NCBI GenBank assembly: GCA_937920105.1
Contig: CALETH010000023.1
Span: forward strand, 1 to 25,484
Direction of reading: 5' to 3'
Origin: an uncultured Bacteroidota bacterium
Lineage (GTDB): Bacteria > Bacteroidota > Ignavibacteria > UBA10030 > UBA8401
Length of the DNA: 25,484 nt
Shown: positions 7,077 through 15,514 of the stretch, piece after piece
Layout: each line of letters begins with the position of its first letter
How positions within the stretch are numbered: position 1 is the first letter of the stretch
Notes under the pieces: model-generated
What the model was told of the DNA's origin: nothing
Databases searched by the model: none
Seen by the model: only the letters and a program-made list of their open reading frames with translations
Position numbers and translations under genes: made by a program

Positions 7077-9344
7077 ATGAAAATTCGTAACGAAGAAGCA
7101 CTTGAATATCATAGTTCAGGAAAAAAAGGGAAATTGGAAATCAATTCTACCAAGCCATGCTCTACTCAGCATGATTTATCACTTGCCTATACACCTGGAG
7201 TTGCTGTACCATGTTTGGAGATTGCAAAAGATGTTGAGCAAGTGTATCAATACACAGCAAAAGGAAATTTAGTTGCTGTTGTGAGTAATGGTACTGCGGT
7301 GTTAGGACTTGGAGATATTGGTCCCGAAGCAGGAAAGCCCGTGATGGAAGGTAAAGCAGTGTTGTTTAAAAAATTTGCAGATATTGATGTGTTTGATATT
7401 GAACTCAATGCAAAATCCGCTGAAGATGTTATTCGTGCAGTGCAAATGTTAGAGCCAACATTTGGTGGAATAAATTTGGAAGATATTAAAGCACCGGAAT
7501 GTTTTATCATAGAAGAAGAATTACGAAAAACAATGAACATTCCTGTTTTTCATGATGACCAACACGGAACGGCAATTATCAGTGCAGCAGCATTGCTCAA
7601 TGCTGTAGAGCTTGCAAAAAAAGATATTACAAAAATAAAAGTAGTATTTAATGGTGCAGGAGCCGCAGCCATTGCCTGTGCAAAACTACAAATTGCTCTT
7701 GGAGTAAAAAAAGAAAATATCATTATGTGTGATACTAAGGGTGTGATTTATAAGGGACGCACGAATGATATGAATAAATACAAAGAAGAATTTCAAGTAG
7801 AAACATCTGCGCGAACATTGGAACAGGCGTTAGTTGGTGCTGATGTGTTTTTTGGACTTTCTAAAGCAGATTGTGTGAGTAAAGAAATGGTTCGTTCCAT
7901 GAGTAGTAATCCTATTATTTTTGCAATGGCAAATCCTGACCCGGAAATTACGTATGAAGATGCGATAAGTGCAAGAGAAGATGTTATTGTCGCAACTGGT
8001 CGTTCCGATTATCCTAATCAAGTCAATAATGTTTTGGGTTTTCCATTTATTTTTCGTGGAGCATTGGATGTGCGTGCCCGTACTATTAACGAAGAAATGA
8101 AAGTCGCTGCGGTAAAAGCATTGGCAAGATTAGCAAAAGAAGATGTTCCGGATTCTGTAATGAAAGCATATGGAGAAAGTCATATTCAATTTGGCAAAAA
8201 ATATATTATTCCAAAACCATTTGACCCTCGTGTGCTGACATGGGTAGCTCCAGCCGTTGCACGTGCTGCGATGGAAACAGGAGTTGCACGTAAAACAATT
8301 ACTGATTGGAAAAAATATAAAGATGAATTGGAAGAGCGTCTTGGAAAATCAAAACAAATTATGCAGTTTATTATTGATAAAGCACAAGCATCAGTAAAAC
8401 GAATTGTGTTTCCTGAAGGAGAAGAATTAAAAATTCTTCGTGCATGTCAAAGCATCATTGATGAAAAAATTGCGCATCCCATTTTAATTGGTTCGAAAGA
8501 AAAAATAAAAAATATCGTGCAACAACATAATTTAGATATTAGTAATGAAATAGAAATTATAGAACCAGCAACATATCCACATTTTGAAAAATTTGTTAGT
8601 GAGTTTTACAAACTTCGTCAACGAAAAGGAATTACAAAAAATGAAGCAAAGCAAAAAATGCTTATCCCAAATTATTTTGCCTGTATGATGGTGCAATGTG
8701 GCTTTGCAGATGGAGTTATTTCCGGTTTAACATCACATTATCCAGATACAATTCGTCCTGCATTACAAGTTATTGGAACACGAAGAGATATTAAAAATGT
8801 TTCAGGAATGTATATCGTGTTTGCAAAGAAAGGAACATATTTTTTTTCTGATACCACAGTGAATATTCAACCTGATGCAGAAACTCTTGCAGAAATTGCA
8901 TTACAAACTGCGGAAACTGTCCAACGTTTTAGTATCGAACCAAAAATCGCAATGCTTTCGTTCAGCAATTTTGGTAGCGTACAACATCCTGAAGCACAAA
9001 AAGTTCAGCAAGCGGTGGAAATCATTAAGAAAAAAAAATCGTCACTTATTATTGATGGAGAAATGCAAGCTGATACTGCAACAGTAACAGAAATATTAAC
9101 GTCAGAGTTTTCCTTTAGCACATTAAAACATTCTGCTAATGTTCTTATTTTCCCAGATTTAAATTCTGCAAACATTGCGTATAAATTAATGGCAAGAATT
9201 GGTGAAGCAGAAGTTATCGGACCAGTTTTAATGGGAATGGCAAAACCAGTTCATGTATTACAACGTGGTGCGGAAGTTACAGATATTATTCATATGACGG
9301 CAATTTGTGCAGTAGAAGCAGAAATGAATGGTAGTAAAAAATAA
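7077..9344 (+). CDS. maeB: NADP-dependent malic enzyme with C-terminal phosphotransacetylase-like domain
   Basis: This 755-residue enzyme oxidatively decarboxylates malate to pyruvate, giving reducing power and linking the TCA cycle to pyruvate. The malic domain covers about residues 10-150. It has SLAYTPGVA with the catalytic Tyr38, EGKAVLFKKF with the catalytic Lys93, the metal ligands E135/D136 in INLEDIKAP, and HDDQHGTA at 159-166. The dinucleotide-binding domain has VVFNGAGAAAIACA near 190-203. From about residue 425 to the end is a PTA_PTB domain starting VKRIVFPEGEE. In MaeB-type enzymes this domain is thought to be regulatory (acetyl-CoA sensing) and not a transacetylase. The length is typical of the MaeB fusion class. 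It lies nine bases before tsaD. Confidence 0.95.
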   Translation: MKIRNEEALEYHSSGKKGKLEINSTKPCSTQHDLSLAYTPGVAVPCLEIAKDVEQVYQYTAKGNLVAVVSNGTAVLGLGDIGPEAGKPVMEGKAVLFKKFADIDVFDIELNAKSAEDVIRAVQMLEPTFGGINLEDIKAPECFIIEEELRKTMNIPVFHDDQHGTAIISAAALLNAVELAKKDITKIKVVFNGAGAAAIACAKLQIALGVKKENIIMCDTKGVIYKGRTNDMNKYKEEFQVETSARTLEQALVGADVFFGLSKADCVSKEMVRSMSSNPIIFAMANPDPEITYEDAISAREDVIVATGRSDYPNQVNNVLGFPFIFRGALDVRARTINEEMKVAAVKALARLAKEDVPDSVMKAYGESHIQFGKKYIIPKPFDPRVLTWVAPAVARAAMETGVARKTITDWKKYKDELEERLGKSKQIMQFIIDKAQASVKRIVFPEGEELKILRACQSIIDEKIAHPILIGSKEKIKNIVQQHNLDISNEIEIIEPATYPHFEKFVSEFYKLRQRKGITKNEAKQKMLIPNYFACMMVQCGFADGVISGLTSHYPDTIRPALQVIGTRRDIKNVSGMYIVFAKKGTYFFSDTTVNIQPDAETLAEIALQTAETVQRFSIEPKIAMLSFSNFGSVQHPEAQKVQQAVEIIKKKKSSLIIDGEMQADTATVTEILTSEFSFSTLKHSANVLIFPDLNSANIAYKLMARIGEAEVIGPVLMGMAKPVHVLQRGAEVTDIIHMTAICAVEAEMNGSKK

Positions 9345-9352
9345 AATAAAAA

Positions 9353-10375
9353 ATGAATGAACAAACTTTCATACTTGGCATAGAAACTTCTTGCGATGAA
9401 ACATCTGTGGCTGTTCGTAATAATAATAGAATTCTTTCTAATATTGTTTCATCACAAATTGTACATCAAAAATATGGAGGAGTTGTTCCGGAGCTAGCAT
9501 CACGTACACATCAAAAATTAATTATTCCTATTGTGAATGAAGCATTGCAAAAAGCCAATATCATAAAGAATCAACTTTCAGGAATTGCTGTTGCAGTCGG
9601 TCCGGGATTAATGGGTTCACTTCTTGTTGGAGTTAATTTTGGAAAATCGTTGGCGTACGGATTGAATATTCCGTTTATTTCCGTAAATCACATGGAAGCA
9701 CATATTTATTCAAATTTTATAGAACCACCAATTCCGGAATACCCATTTTTAAATTTAACAGTTTCCGGAGGACATACTCAATTAGTGTTATTAAAAAATG
9801 AGTTTGATTATGAAATTATCGGAGAAACTCGTGATGATGCAGCAGGAGAGGCATTTGATAAAGTTGCAAAGATGCTAGGGCTTGGATATCCTGGTGGACC
9901 ACTGATAGATAAACTTGCTAAAGAAGGGAATGCAACTGCGATTGATTTTCCGCGTTCATTTTTAGAAGAAGGAACTTTTGATTTTAGTTTTAGCGGAATT
10001 AAAACTTCGGTGCTTTATTATTTACGTTCTCACAATGTATTGAATTCACAAATTTCCCATCAACAATTGGCAGATATTTGTGCAAGTTTTCAATCAGCAG
10101 TAGTTGATGTGTTAGTTGGAAAAACATTTTCTGCAGCAAAAAAATATCTAGTGAAAGGCATTGCTGTTGCTGGTGGAGTTTCTGCAAATTCTGGTTTGCG
10201 AAATATGATGAAACTCACAGCGGAAAAAGAAAACATCCCACTGTATATTCCTAAATTTGAATATTGTACTGATAATGGTGCAATGATTGCTGAAGTTGGA
10301 TACAGAAAATATCTCAAAAAAATATTTTCTTCGTTAGAAGAAACAGCAGTAGCAAGATTAGGATTAGAAAAATAA
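9353..10375 (+). CDS. tsaD: tRNA N6-adenosine threonylcarbamoyltransferase TsaD
   Basis: This 340-residue ASKHA-fold enzyme transfers the threonylcarbamoyl group from TC-AMP to A37 of ANN-decoding tRNAs (t6A), normally with TsaB and TsaE. Signatures are GIETSCDETSVAV (9-21), the metal-binding HMEAH (His113 and His117), and VSGGHTQLVLL (138-148). Also seen are DDAAGEAFDKVAKMLGLGYPGGP, IAVAGGVSANSGLR, and the ATP/metal site CTDNGAMIA near 298-306. All key residues are intact. The gene sits between maeB and mltG with short spacers (8 and 14 bases), which suggests one transcript. The essential partners TsaB and TsaE are not in this window. Confidence 0.96.
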   Translation: MNEQTFILGIETSCDETSVAVRNNNRILSNIVSSQIVHQKYGGVVPELASRTHQKLIIPIVNEALQKANIIKNQLSGIAVAVGPGLMGSLLVGVNFGKSLAYGLNIPFISVNHMEAHIYSNFIEPPIPEYPFLNLTVSGGHTQLVLLKNEFDYEIIGETRDDAAGEAFDKVAKMLGLGYPGGPLIDKLAKEGNATAIDFPRSFLEEGTFDFSFSGIKTSVLYYLRSHNVLNSQISHQQLADICASFQSAVVDVLVGKTFSAAKKYLVKGIAVAGGVSANSGLRNMMKLTAEKENIPLYIPKFEYCTDNGAMIAEVGYRKYLKKIFSSLEETAVARLGLEK

Positions 10376-10389
10376 AATTAATACATCTT

Positions 10390-11415
10390 ATGAAAAAAAA
10401 TATACCAAAAAGAGGAATTATTGTTACAGTAGGAACATTTGTTAGTATAGTAATTATCATTATCTATTTTGCATTGTGGTCATCCAATAATTTTTCACCA
10501 TCACCGCAAATTATCACAATAAATAAAGGTGCTGCCTTTAATCATATCGTTGATTCATTGGCTGAGAAAAATATTATTTCATCAAAATTACTTTTTAAAA
10601 TTGTCGGGAAAATTTTTGGTTATACAGAAAAAATGAAAGCCGGAAAATATAGTTTTAATAGTGGCGTTTCTAATATTGAAATATTAAAAAATATTGTTTC
10701 TGGGAAATCATTACTCAATATTTCCGTCACTATCCATGAAGGTTTGCAAAGTAGACAAATCGCAAAAATTTTAAAAAAAGAAATTGGAATTGATTCTGCA
10801 CGGTTTATGGTACTGCTTTCTGATACATCTATACTTGATTCATTAAATATCCGCACAACATCGTTAGAAGGATTTTTATCACCGAACACTTACAATTTTA
10901 TTTGGCAACAAGAAGAAAAAGATATCATTGCAAAAATGGTGGGAGAATTTAAAAAATTTTATAATGATAGTCTTCAACAACAGTGTCGAAAAATAGGAAT
11001 GAGTTTGAGCGAACTTATCACGATGGCATCTATTGTAGAAGGAGAAGCAATGTTAGATAGTGAACGTGCAAGAATTGCAGGTCTATATTATAATCGATTA
11101 AGAAAAAAAATGCCGTTGGCTGCAGACCCAACAATTCAATACATTATTCCTGATGGACCACGAAGATTATTTTATAAAGATTTAAAAATTCAATCACCCT
11201 ACAATACTTATATCAATCGTGGTTTGCCTCCAGGTCCAATTAATAATCCTGGAAAAAAATCCATTCTTGCAGCATTGTATCCCGAAAAAAATCCGTATCT
11301 CTATTTTGTTGCTGATGGTTATGGTGGACATCGTTTTGCAAAAACATATTCTGAACATTTGAAAAATGTAAGTTTGTATAGAAAAACTCGTGCAATGTTA
11401 GCAAGTAGAAAATGA
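10390..11415 (+). CDS. mltG: Endolytic murein transglycosylase MltG
   Basis: This 341-residue inner-membrane lytic transglycosylase cuts nascent glycan strands and is thought to set their length. There is one N-terminal membrane anchor (about 10-30), then a LysM-like subdomain (residues about 38-105, starting PQIITINKGAAF). The YceG catalytic core includes TMASIVEGEA with the catalytic Glu (217 or 219), ERARIAGLYYNRL, MPLAADPTIQY and SPYNTYINRGLPPGPINNPG. It ends with a YLYFVADGYGGHRFAKTYSEH signature. Its TGA stop overlaps the ATG of the next gene (ATGA), a sign of translational coupling. Confidence 0.94.
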   Translation: MKKNIPKRGIIVTVGTFVSIVIIIIYFALWSSNNFSPSPQIITINKGAAFNHIVDSLAEKNIISSKLLFKIVGKIFGYTEKMKAGKYSFNSGVSNIEILKNIVSGKSLLNISVTIHEGLQSRQIAKILKKEIGIDSARFMVLLSDTSILDSLNIRTTSLEGFLSPNTYNFIWQQEEKDIIAKMVGEFKKFYNDSLQQQCRKIGMSLSELITMASIVEGEAMLDSERARIAGLYYNRLRKKMPLAADPTIQYIIPDGPRRLFYKDLKIQSPYNTYINRGLPPGPINNPGKKSILAALYPEKNPYLYFVADGYGGHRFAKTYSEHLKNVSLYRKTRAMLASRK

Positions 11416-11702
11416 AATTTCAAAAATTTCAACAATCCTTACAATTAGAAAAAGTACCACAACAGTATTCATTACTGTTGCAAGCATTATGGTATGATGC
11501 AAAAGGAGATTGGGAAAAAGCTCACCAACTTGCTCAAGAAGATAACACTGCGGATGGTGCTTTGTTACATGCGTACTTACATAGAAAAGAAGGTGATGAA
11601 GGAAATGCACAATATTGGTATAACAGAGCAAATAAAAAATTTTCTTTACTTACTTTAGAAAAAGAGTGGGAAGAAATTGTGAAAGCGTTATTGAAGAAAT
11701 AA
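11412..11702 (+). CDS. Conserved small tetratricopeptide-like protein, unknown function
   Basis: This 96-residue soluble protein has no signal peptide. The motifs LLQALWYDAKGDWEKAHQLAQ and LLHAYLHRKEGDEGNAQYWYNRA give two helical hairpins that look like one and a half TPR/Sel1-type repeats. I recognise this as a widespread uncharacterised small family in which WW/WY-x-A-K-G-D-W, A-H, H-A-Y-L-H-R-K-E-G-D and N-A-x-Y-W-Y are highly conserved. No biochemical role is known to me. The invariant Trp, His and Arg positions suggest a binding site and not only a scaffold. It is coupled to mltG by an ATGA overlap, and a solenoid protein follows after 21 bases. Confidence 0.75.
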   Translation: MKFQKFQQSLQLEKVPQQYSLLLQALWYDAKGDWEKAHQLAQEDNTADGALLHAYLHRKEGDEGNAQYWYNRANKKFSLLTLEKEWEEIVKALLKK

Positions 11703-11723
11703 AAATAATTATTCTAAAAATTC

Positions 11724-13898
11724 ATGTCCGAACTCATACAAACAATTCGCGAACGAAGGCAAGCCAAAGTAGAGCAAGCACTTCTTTCTTTAGAAACTGC
11801 TAATCTTTCTAATATTGATACCGAAACAAAAGATTCACTCTATGGAATAGTCAGTTATCATTTGCATGATAAAACTATTTTGGAAAAATGGCTTCAATTT
11901 ATCGAAAAAGAAACTGATACACGATTGAAAGCAAAAATGTTCAATGCAATCAGTAACATAGACCAACGCACAATTCCCAATCCGGAAAAGTTTGTAGAAC
12001 TTCTTTTGAAAAGTTTTGGCAATGATGAATGTAAAGAAATCATTACAAGATTGTTGTATCAATTTGCTATTGCTAACGAAGAAGTGTTAAAAGAATTAAT
12101 CAAAATATACCCACAACAACAACGGAAAGATATTCAAGAAATATTACTTTCAGCATTTTTAATAAGTAGCGATATTTCAGATACCTCTGTACAATTTTTC
12201 CTCACACTATTAAACAAGGTTGATAGTGAATTTAAATTCAACATCGTACAAAGATTATTACGTCGAGATAAACTTCCACAAGAAGAATTAAGAAAATTAT
12301 TTACTCCTACAGAACCAGCAATAATCAAAAATCTGGTATTAGCATATTGTGCTGATAGGACAATTTTTTTCGAAGAAGAGTTTTGCACACTTCTTCGCAA
12401 CGAACCACAAAAAGAAAATCGCTTATTGTTACTTCGTTATTGTTCTAATTATGGAATTCGTACGTCAAAAGTATTAGAAGCAATTCTTCATACAAGTCAA
12501 AAAGACCCGGAAGAATCTGTTCGTGCAATGGCTCTTCGTGTTATAGAAACAAGTTTAACTATCACGCCGGAAATTATTCAAACTTTATGCACGGCGCTTT
12601 CCACTGAAAAAAATATTGTTCTCGCAGAAAAACTTCTTACCATTCTTACACTATATCTCAATCATCATCCAATTGTTGTAGAAAAATTTTTGGCATTAAC
12701 ACAAGAACAAATTCAAGTTCCATTAGCAATTCTTCTTTATAGAGAATTAGGAAAACTTTTGCCATGGAAAAAAGAATTATTGCAAAAATTTATAGATGGT
12801 TATCAACAAGCACAACATGAAGAAATCAAAGCGGTAATTTTAGAGTCTATTACAACTGTTTCTTCAAATATGGAAGAATTATTTCCACTCTATATTTCTG
12901 CATCGCGAATACCATCACCACAAATTCAAACGTGGGCAATTCATGGATTGTTGCAAATTCCATTAACAGAAAATAATACCGAACTTTTTTCTACCGCTGT
13001 TGATGTGTTGATGGAGCAAAAAGTTGATAGAGAAAATAGAATTCTTCTTGCAACAAAAATTGCACGTATACCCAAAAAATCACCAACACTAATTTCTAAA
13101 CTGAAAAATATTGTAGAAAACGGTCCAAAAGATTCCATTAGAGATATTTGTAAAGATGCTGTTGATAAAATTGTCACATCAGGAGAGTATGCTGGAGAAT
13201 ATAATAGTATAGATTGGCAGCAGTGGTTATATCAAGTAGAAGTAGAACATGTGGTGAAAGGAATTTTTCCAAGTATTTTTTTGAATTACGAAGCAAATCC
13301 GGAAATGGCGAAAAAAATATTATGGGCAGCATTAAATCCCGTATGCAGTAATGCAATGTATGGAGAGGGAATTTCTGATACGACCATTCTTTCATTTTTA
13401 TCCGTTCGTAATTCTATAGATGATAATTTCAGTCGATATTGTATTAATAAAGTGTTAACTGACCCCTATGGAGGAAATCCAAATTTTCATCTTGTCATTC
13501 TAAAATCAAATCCAAAATCTCCGGAACTTAAAACATCATTGTGGGATATTTTAGAAAAAAAATCTTCAAATCTTAATATGGTACTTTTCATAGAATTACT
13601 AGAAATGGTGTATGAAGAAAAAGAAATCATTTCTACTTTTCAAAAAAGAATGATTGCAAAAACTAACGAAGAAGCAATTTTACCATATTTGAAATTTCTT
13701 TCTCAAACTTCCTTATGGCAGGGAACGCAAACAATATTGAAAACATTAGTAAACTCTAAACCACTTTCTCCAATACTGATGAAACAAGAAGCACAACAAT
13801 TGTTTAAGCAAGCACTTTATAATGCAGCAATAAAATTTGATGAGGGAATTTTTACACAAAAAGAACAAAAAACTAGTGGTGGTTTTGCTGAGGATTAA
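11724..13898 (+). CDS. Large cytosolic alpha-solenoid (HEAT/ARM-like) protein, unknown
   Basis: This 724-residue protein has no signal peptide or membrane segment. It is almost wholly helical, with amphipathic pairs every 30-40 residues: for example ESVRAMALRVIETSL near 265-280 and EEIKAVILESITTV near 370-385. That spacing and the L/I/A heptad-like pattern point to HEAT/ARM-type repeats running from about residue 50 to 500. The last third (about 500-720) is less regular and may be a separate helical domain. It ends in a polar G-G-F-A-E-D tail. No catalytic motif was seen. HEAT solenoids usually act as protein or nucleic-acid scaffolds. It has the same architecture as the 913-residue protein at 15515-18256, but only weak visible sequence likeness, so the two may be distant paralogues. 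I do not know its function. Confidence 0.75.
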   Translation: MSELIQTIRERRQAKVEQALLSLETANLSNIDTETKDSLYGIVSYHLHDKTILEKWLQFIEKETDTRLKAKMFNAISNIDQRTIPNPEKFVELLLKSFGNDECKEIITRLLYQFAIANEEVLKELIKIYPQQQRKDIQEILLSAFLISSDISDTSVQFFLTLLNKVDSEFKFNIVQRLLRRDKLPQEELRKLFTPTEPAIIKNLVLAYCADRTIFFEEEFCTLLRNEPQKENRLLLLRYCSNYGIRTSKVLEAILHTSQKDPEESVRAMALRVIETSLTITPEIIQTLCTALSTEKNIVLAEKLLTILTLYLNHHPIVVEKFLALTQEQIQVPLAILLYRELGKLLPWKKELLQKFIDGYQQAQHEEIKAVILESITTVSSNMEELFPLYISASRIPSPQIQTWAIHGLLQIPLTENNTELFSTAVDVLMEQKVDRENRILLATKIARIPKKSPTLISKLKNIVENGPKDSIRDICKDAVDKIVTSGEYAGEYNSIDWQQWLYQVEVEHVVKGIFPSIFLNYEANPEMAKKILWAALNPVCSNAMYGEGISDTTILSFLSVRNSIDDNFSRYCINKVLTDPYGGNPNFHLVILKSNPKSPELKTSLWDILEKKSSNLNMVLFIELLEMVYEEKEIISTFQKRMIAKTNEEAILPYLKFLSQTSLWQGTQTILKTLVNSKPLSPILMKQEAQQLFKQALYNAAIKFDEGIFTQKEQKTSGGFAED

Positions 13899-13921
13899 AA
13901 AAATATTTATTCATTTTATAT

Positions 13922-13926
13922 AGGAG
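13922..13926 (+). promoter_or_regulatory. Shine-Dalgarno site of the exported 215-residue protein
   Basis: AGGAG lies eight bases before the ATG at 13935. It supports that start and may mark this gene as the head of a translation unit after the first solenoid gene. Confidence 0.55.
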
Positions 13927-13934
13927 TACTTTTT

Positions 13935-14582
13935 ATGATACACATTCATTTTTTCAAAACCATTTTTTTACTATTGTTTTTATCAACAATAGGAATTTCA
14001 CAAATGAAAGGAAACAAGACTATGCAACAAGGTGCAGCAACCCCAGAAGAATTATTGCAATATTCTGCAAAAGCAATACAAGAAAAACGATTTGATGATT
14101 TTCAAACATTATATTTCGCTCAATCTGAAAAAGAAAAAAAAGAAGTTTTTGCCACAATAGAATTACTAAAACTTTGGGAACGAATTGAAATTTGGATAAA
14201 AAACGGTAATGAGAAATTTGGCGGTGATTTTTATAATGCCATTGATGCCATTAAATTTGAATTGAACTTGGCAGCAGTGCCAAATTATTCTTCCGCGAAA
14301 AAAATTAAGTTAAGTAAAATTCAGGATGATGAATTTGCCAGTACAACATTAGCATATAAAGATTTATTAACAAATTCTGAAGATTATCAAGGATATGGAA
14401 TGGAAAAACATGCTGGAAGATGGTATCACCCGTTACCAACAAAGAGAGTAGTGTTAGCAAAAGCGATGGAGCAGTGTGTTACACAATTGGAAAAATTATT
14501 GTTGCAAGAAAAAAATGCTCAGGACATTGTAAAAAAAGTAAAACCGCTTCGTGATTTGTTTAATGAATATTATGAACTTTAA
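13935..14582 (+). CDS. Exported helical protein of unknown function
   Basis: This 215-residue protein has an N-terminal signal peptide (hydrophobic core about 8-20, likely cut after I-G-I-S-Q near residue 23). The mature part is soluble, charged and mostly helical. It begins with PEELLQYSAKAIQEKRFDDFQTLYF, which looks like the opening helices of NTF2-like or lumazine-binding-like secreted proteins. A later segment, YGMEKHAGRWYHPLPTKR near 153-170, recalls the 'G-x-W-Y' strand of such folds. I do not recognise a family and give no function. I infer a periplasmic location. The gene has its own ribosome binding site, and its last 11 bases overlap the start of the lipoprotein gene that follows. 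This is good evidence for co-translation. Confidence 0.7.
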   Translation: MIHIHFFKTIFLLLFLSTIGISQMKGNKTMQQGAATPEELLQYSAKAIQEKRFDDFQTLYFAQSEKEKKEVFATIELLKLWERIEIWIKNGNEKFGGDFYNAIDAIKFELNLAAVPNYSSAKKIKLSKIQDDEFASTTLAYKDLLTNSEDYQGYGMEKHAGRWYHPLPTKRVVLAKAMEQCVTQLEKLLLQEKNAQDIVKKVKPLRDLFNEYYEL

Positions 14583-15510
14583 AAAGATTTCAAGTATTAG
14601 TTTTTTATTTATTTGTTGTTTTTTTGGATGTAATACAATGAAAAATAAATCCATAATTGTTGATGGAGAAACCGATAAAAGAATTAGAGAAATGTGCAAC
14701 GAACAATATGGCGTGTATGAATTTTTAGAGATAAAAAGTTGCAAACATTACTATAGAAAATATTACAATTTTTCTTTATGTATAGATAATAAAAGTGAAA
14801 CTCGTAGTGATAGTATTGTAAAAATTTCATTTCAAGAAAATGAAAAAATATATAATGATGAAATTATATTTCCATCTTTGCAGTTTATTGCTTCAACAAA
14901 TATTTCTGTAGACGTACACGACAATTATCTTTTCATTGGATATGTCATTGGTAATGCAGAAAAACAAATTCCTTTTTTTATTATTATAAAATGTATAGAT
15001 ACAAAAACAAATCAAATAGTATTTCATCGTACAATAAATACACAATCACTTATTAACGATTTCAATATTGTTTATAATTATCTCACTAAATCTATTCTTG
15101 TTGTCTATAATGATTGGACGCAATCTAATAGTAAAAATCTTTACTATGGAAGTATATCCTTTAGTGATTTAATAAAAGGAGAAATTCAATTTAGTCCTGA
15201 AGCAATTCATACGGAAGATTCGTCTGAAAAACGTTCTCCAAAATTTCACAAAACAAAGCAAGGAATATTTTTATCCCATACAACAGGAGATAATTGGGGA
15301 TTTTTTTCGTATTCCGGAAAGCAAGGAATAGGTATTTCTTTTGTTAATGAAAAAAATATTTTGGTGAATTATAGAACCTTATCCAATAAAAATCATATTA
15401 ACAAAGAAATTATTATAGAAAATGATACTCTATATTATCAACATGTTATTGGTAAAAATCATGGAGATTTTGAAATCAAAAAAATATCTTTAGCAGATTT
15501 AGAAAAATAA
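14572..15510 (+). CDS. Probable lipoprotein with beta-rich domain, unknown function
   Basis: This is a 312-residue protein starting at the ATG at 14572, which gives a short lipoprotein signal: MNFKKISSISFLFICC, then F-F-G-C with the lipidated Cys at position 20. An upstream in-frame GTG (14551) would bury this signal behind seven residues and is rejected. The rest is rich in Ile, Phe, Tyr and Asn, with many short beta strands and runs such as SPKFHKTKQGIFLSHTTGDNWG near 220-241. Those runs recall blades of a beta-propeller, but no named family is recognised. It overlaps the preceding gene by 11 bases and is followed after four bases by the 913-residue solenoid gene. I infer a place on the periplasmic face of a membrane. 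Confidence 0.65.
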   Translation: MNFKKISSISFLFICCFFGCNTMKNKSIIVDGETDKRIREMCNEQYGVYEFLEIKSCKHYYRKYYNFSLCIDNKSETRSDSIVKISFQENEKIYNDEIIFPSLQFIASTNISVDVHDNYLFIGYVIGNAEKQIPFFIIIKCIDTKTNQIVFHRTINTQSLINDFNIVYNYLTKSILVVYNDWTQSNSKNLYYGSISFSDLIKGEIQFSPEAIHTEDSSEKRSPKFHKTKQGIFLSHTTGDNWGFFSYSGKQGIGISFVNEKNILVNYRTLSNKNHINKEIIIENDTLYYQHVIGKNHGDFEIKKISLADLEK

Positions 15511-15514
15511 AATT

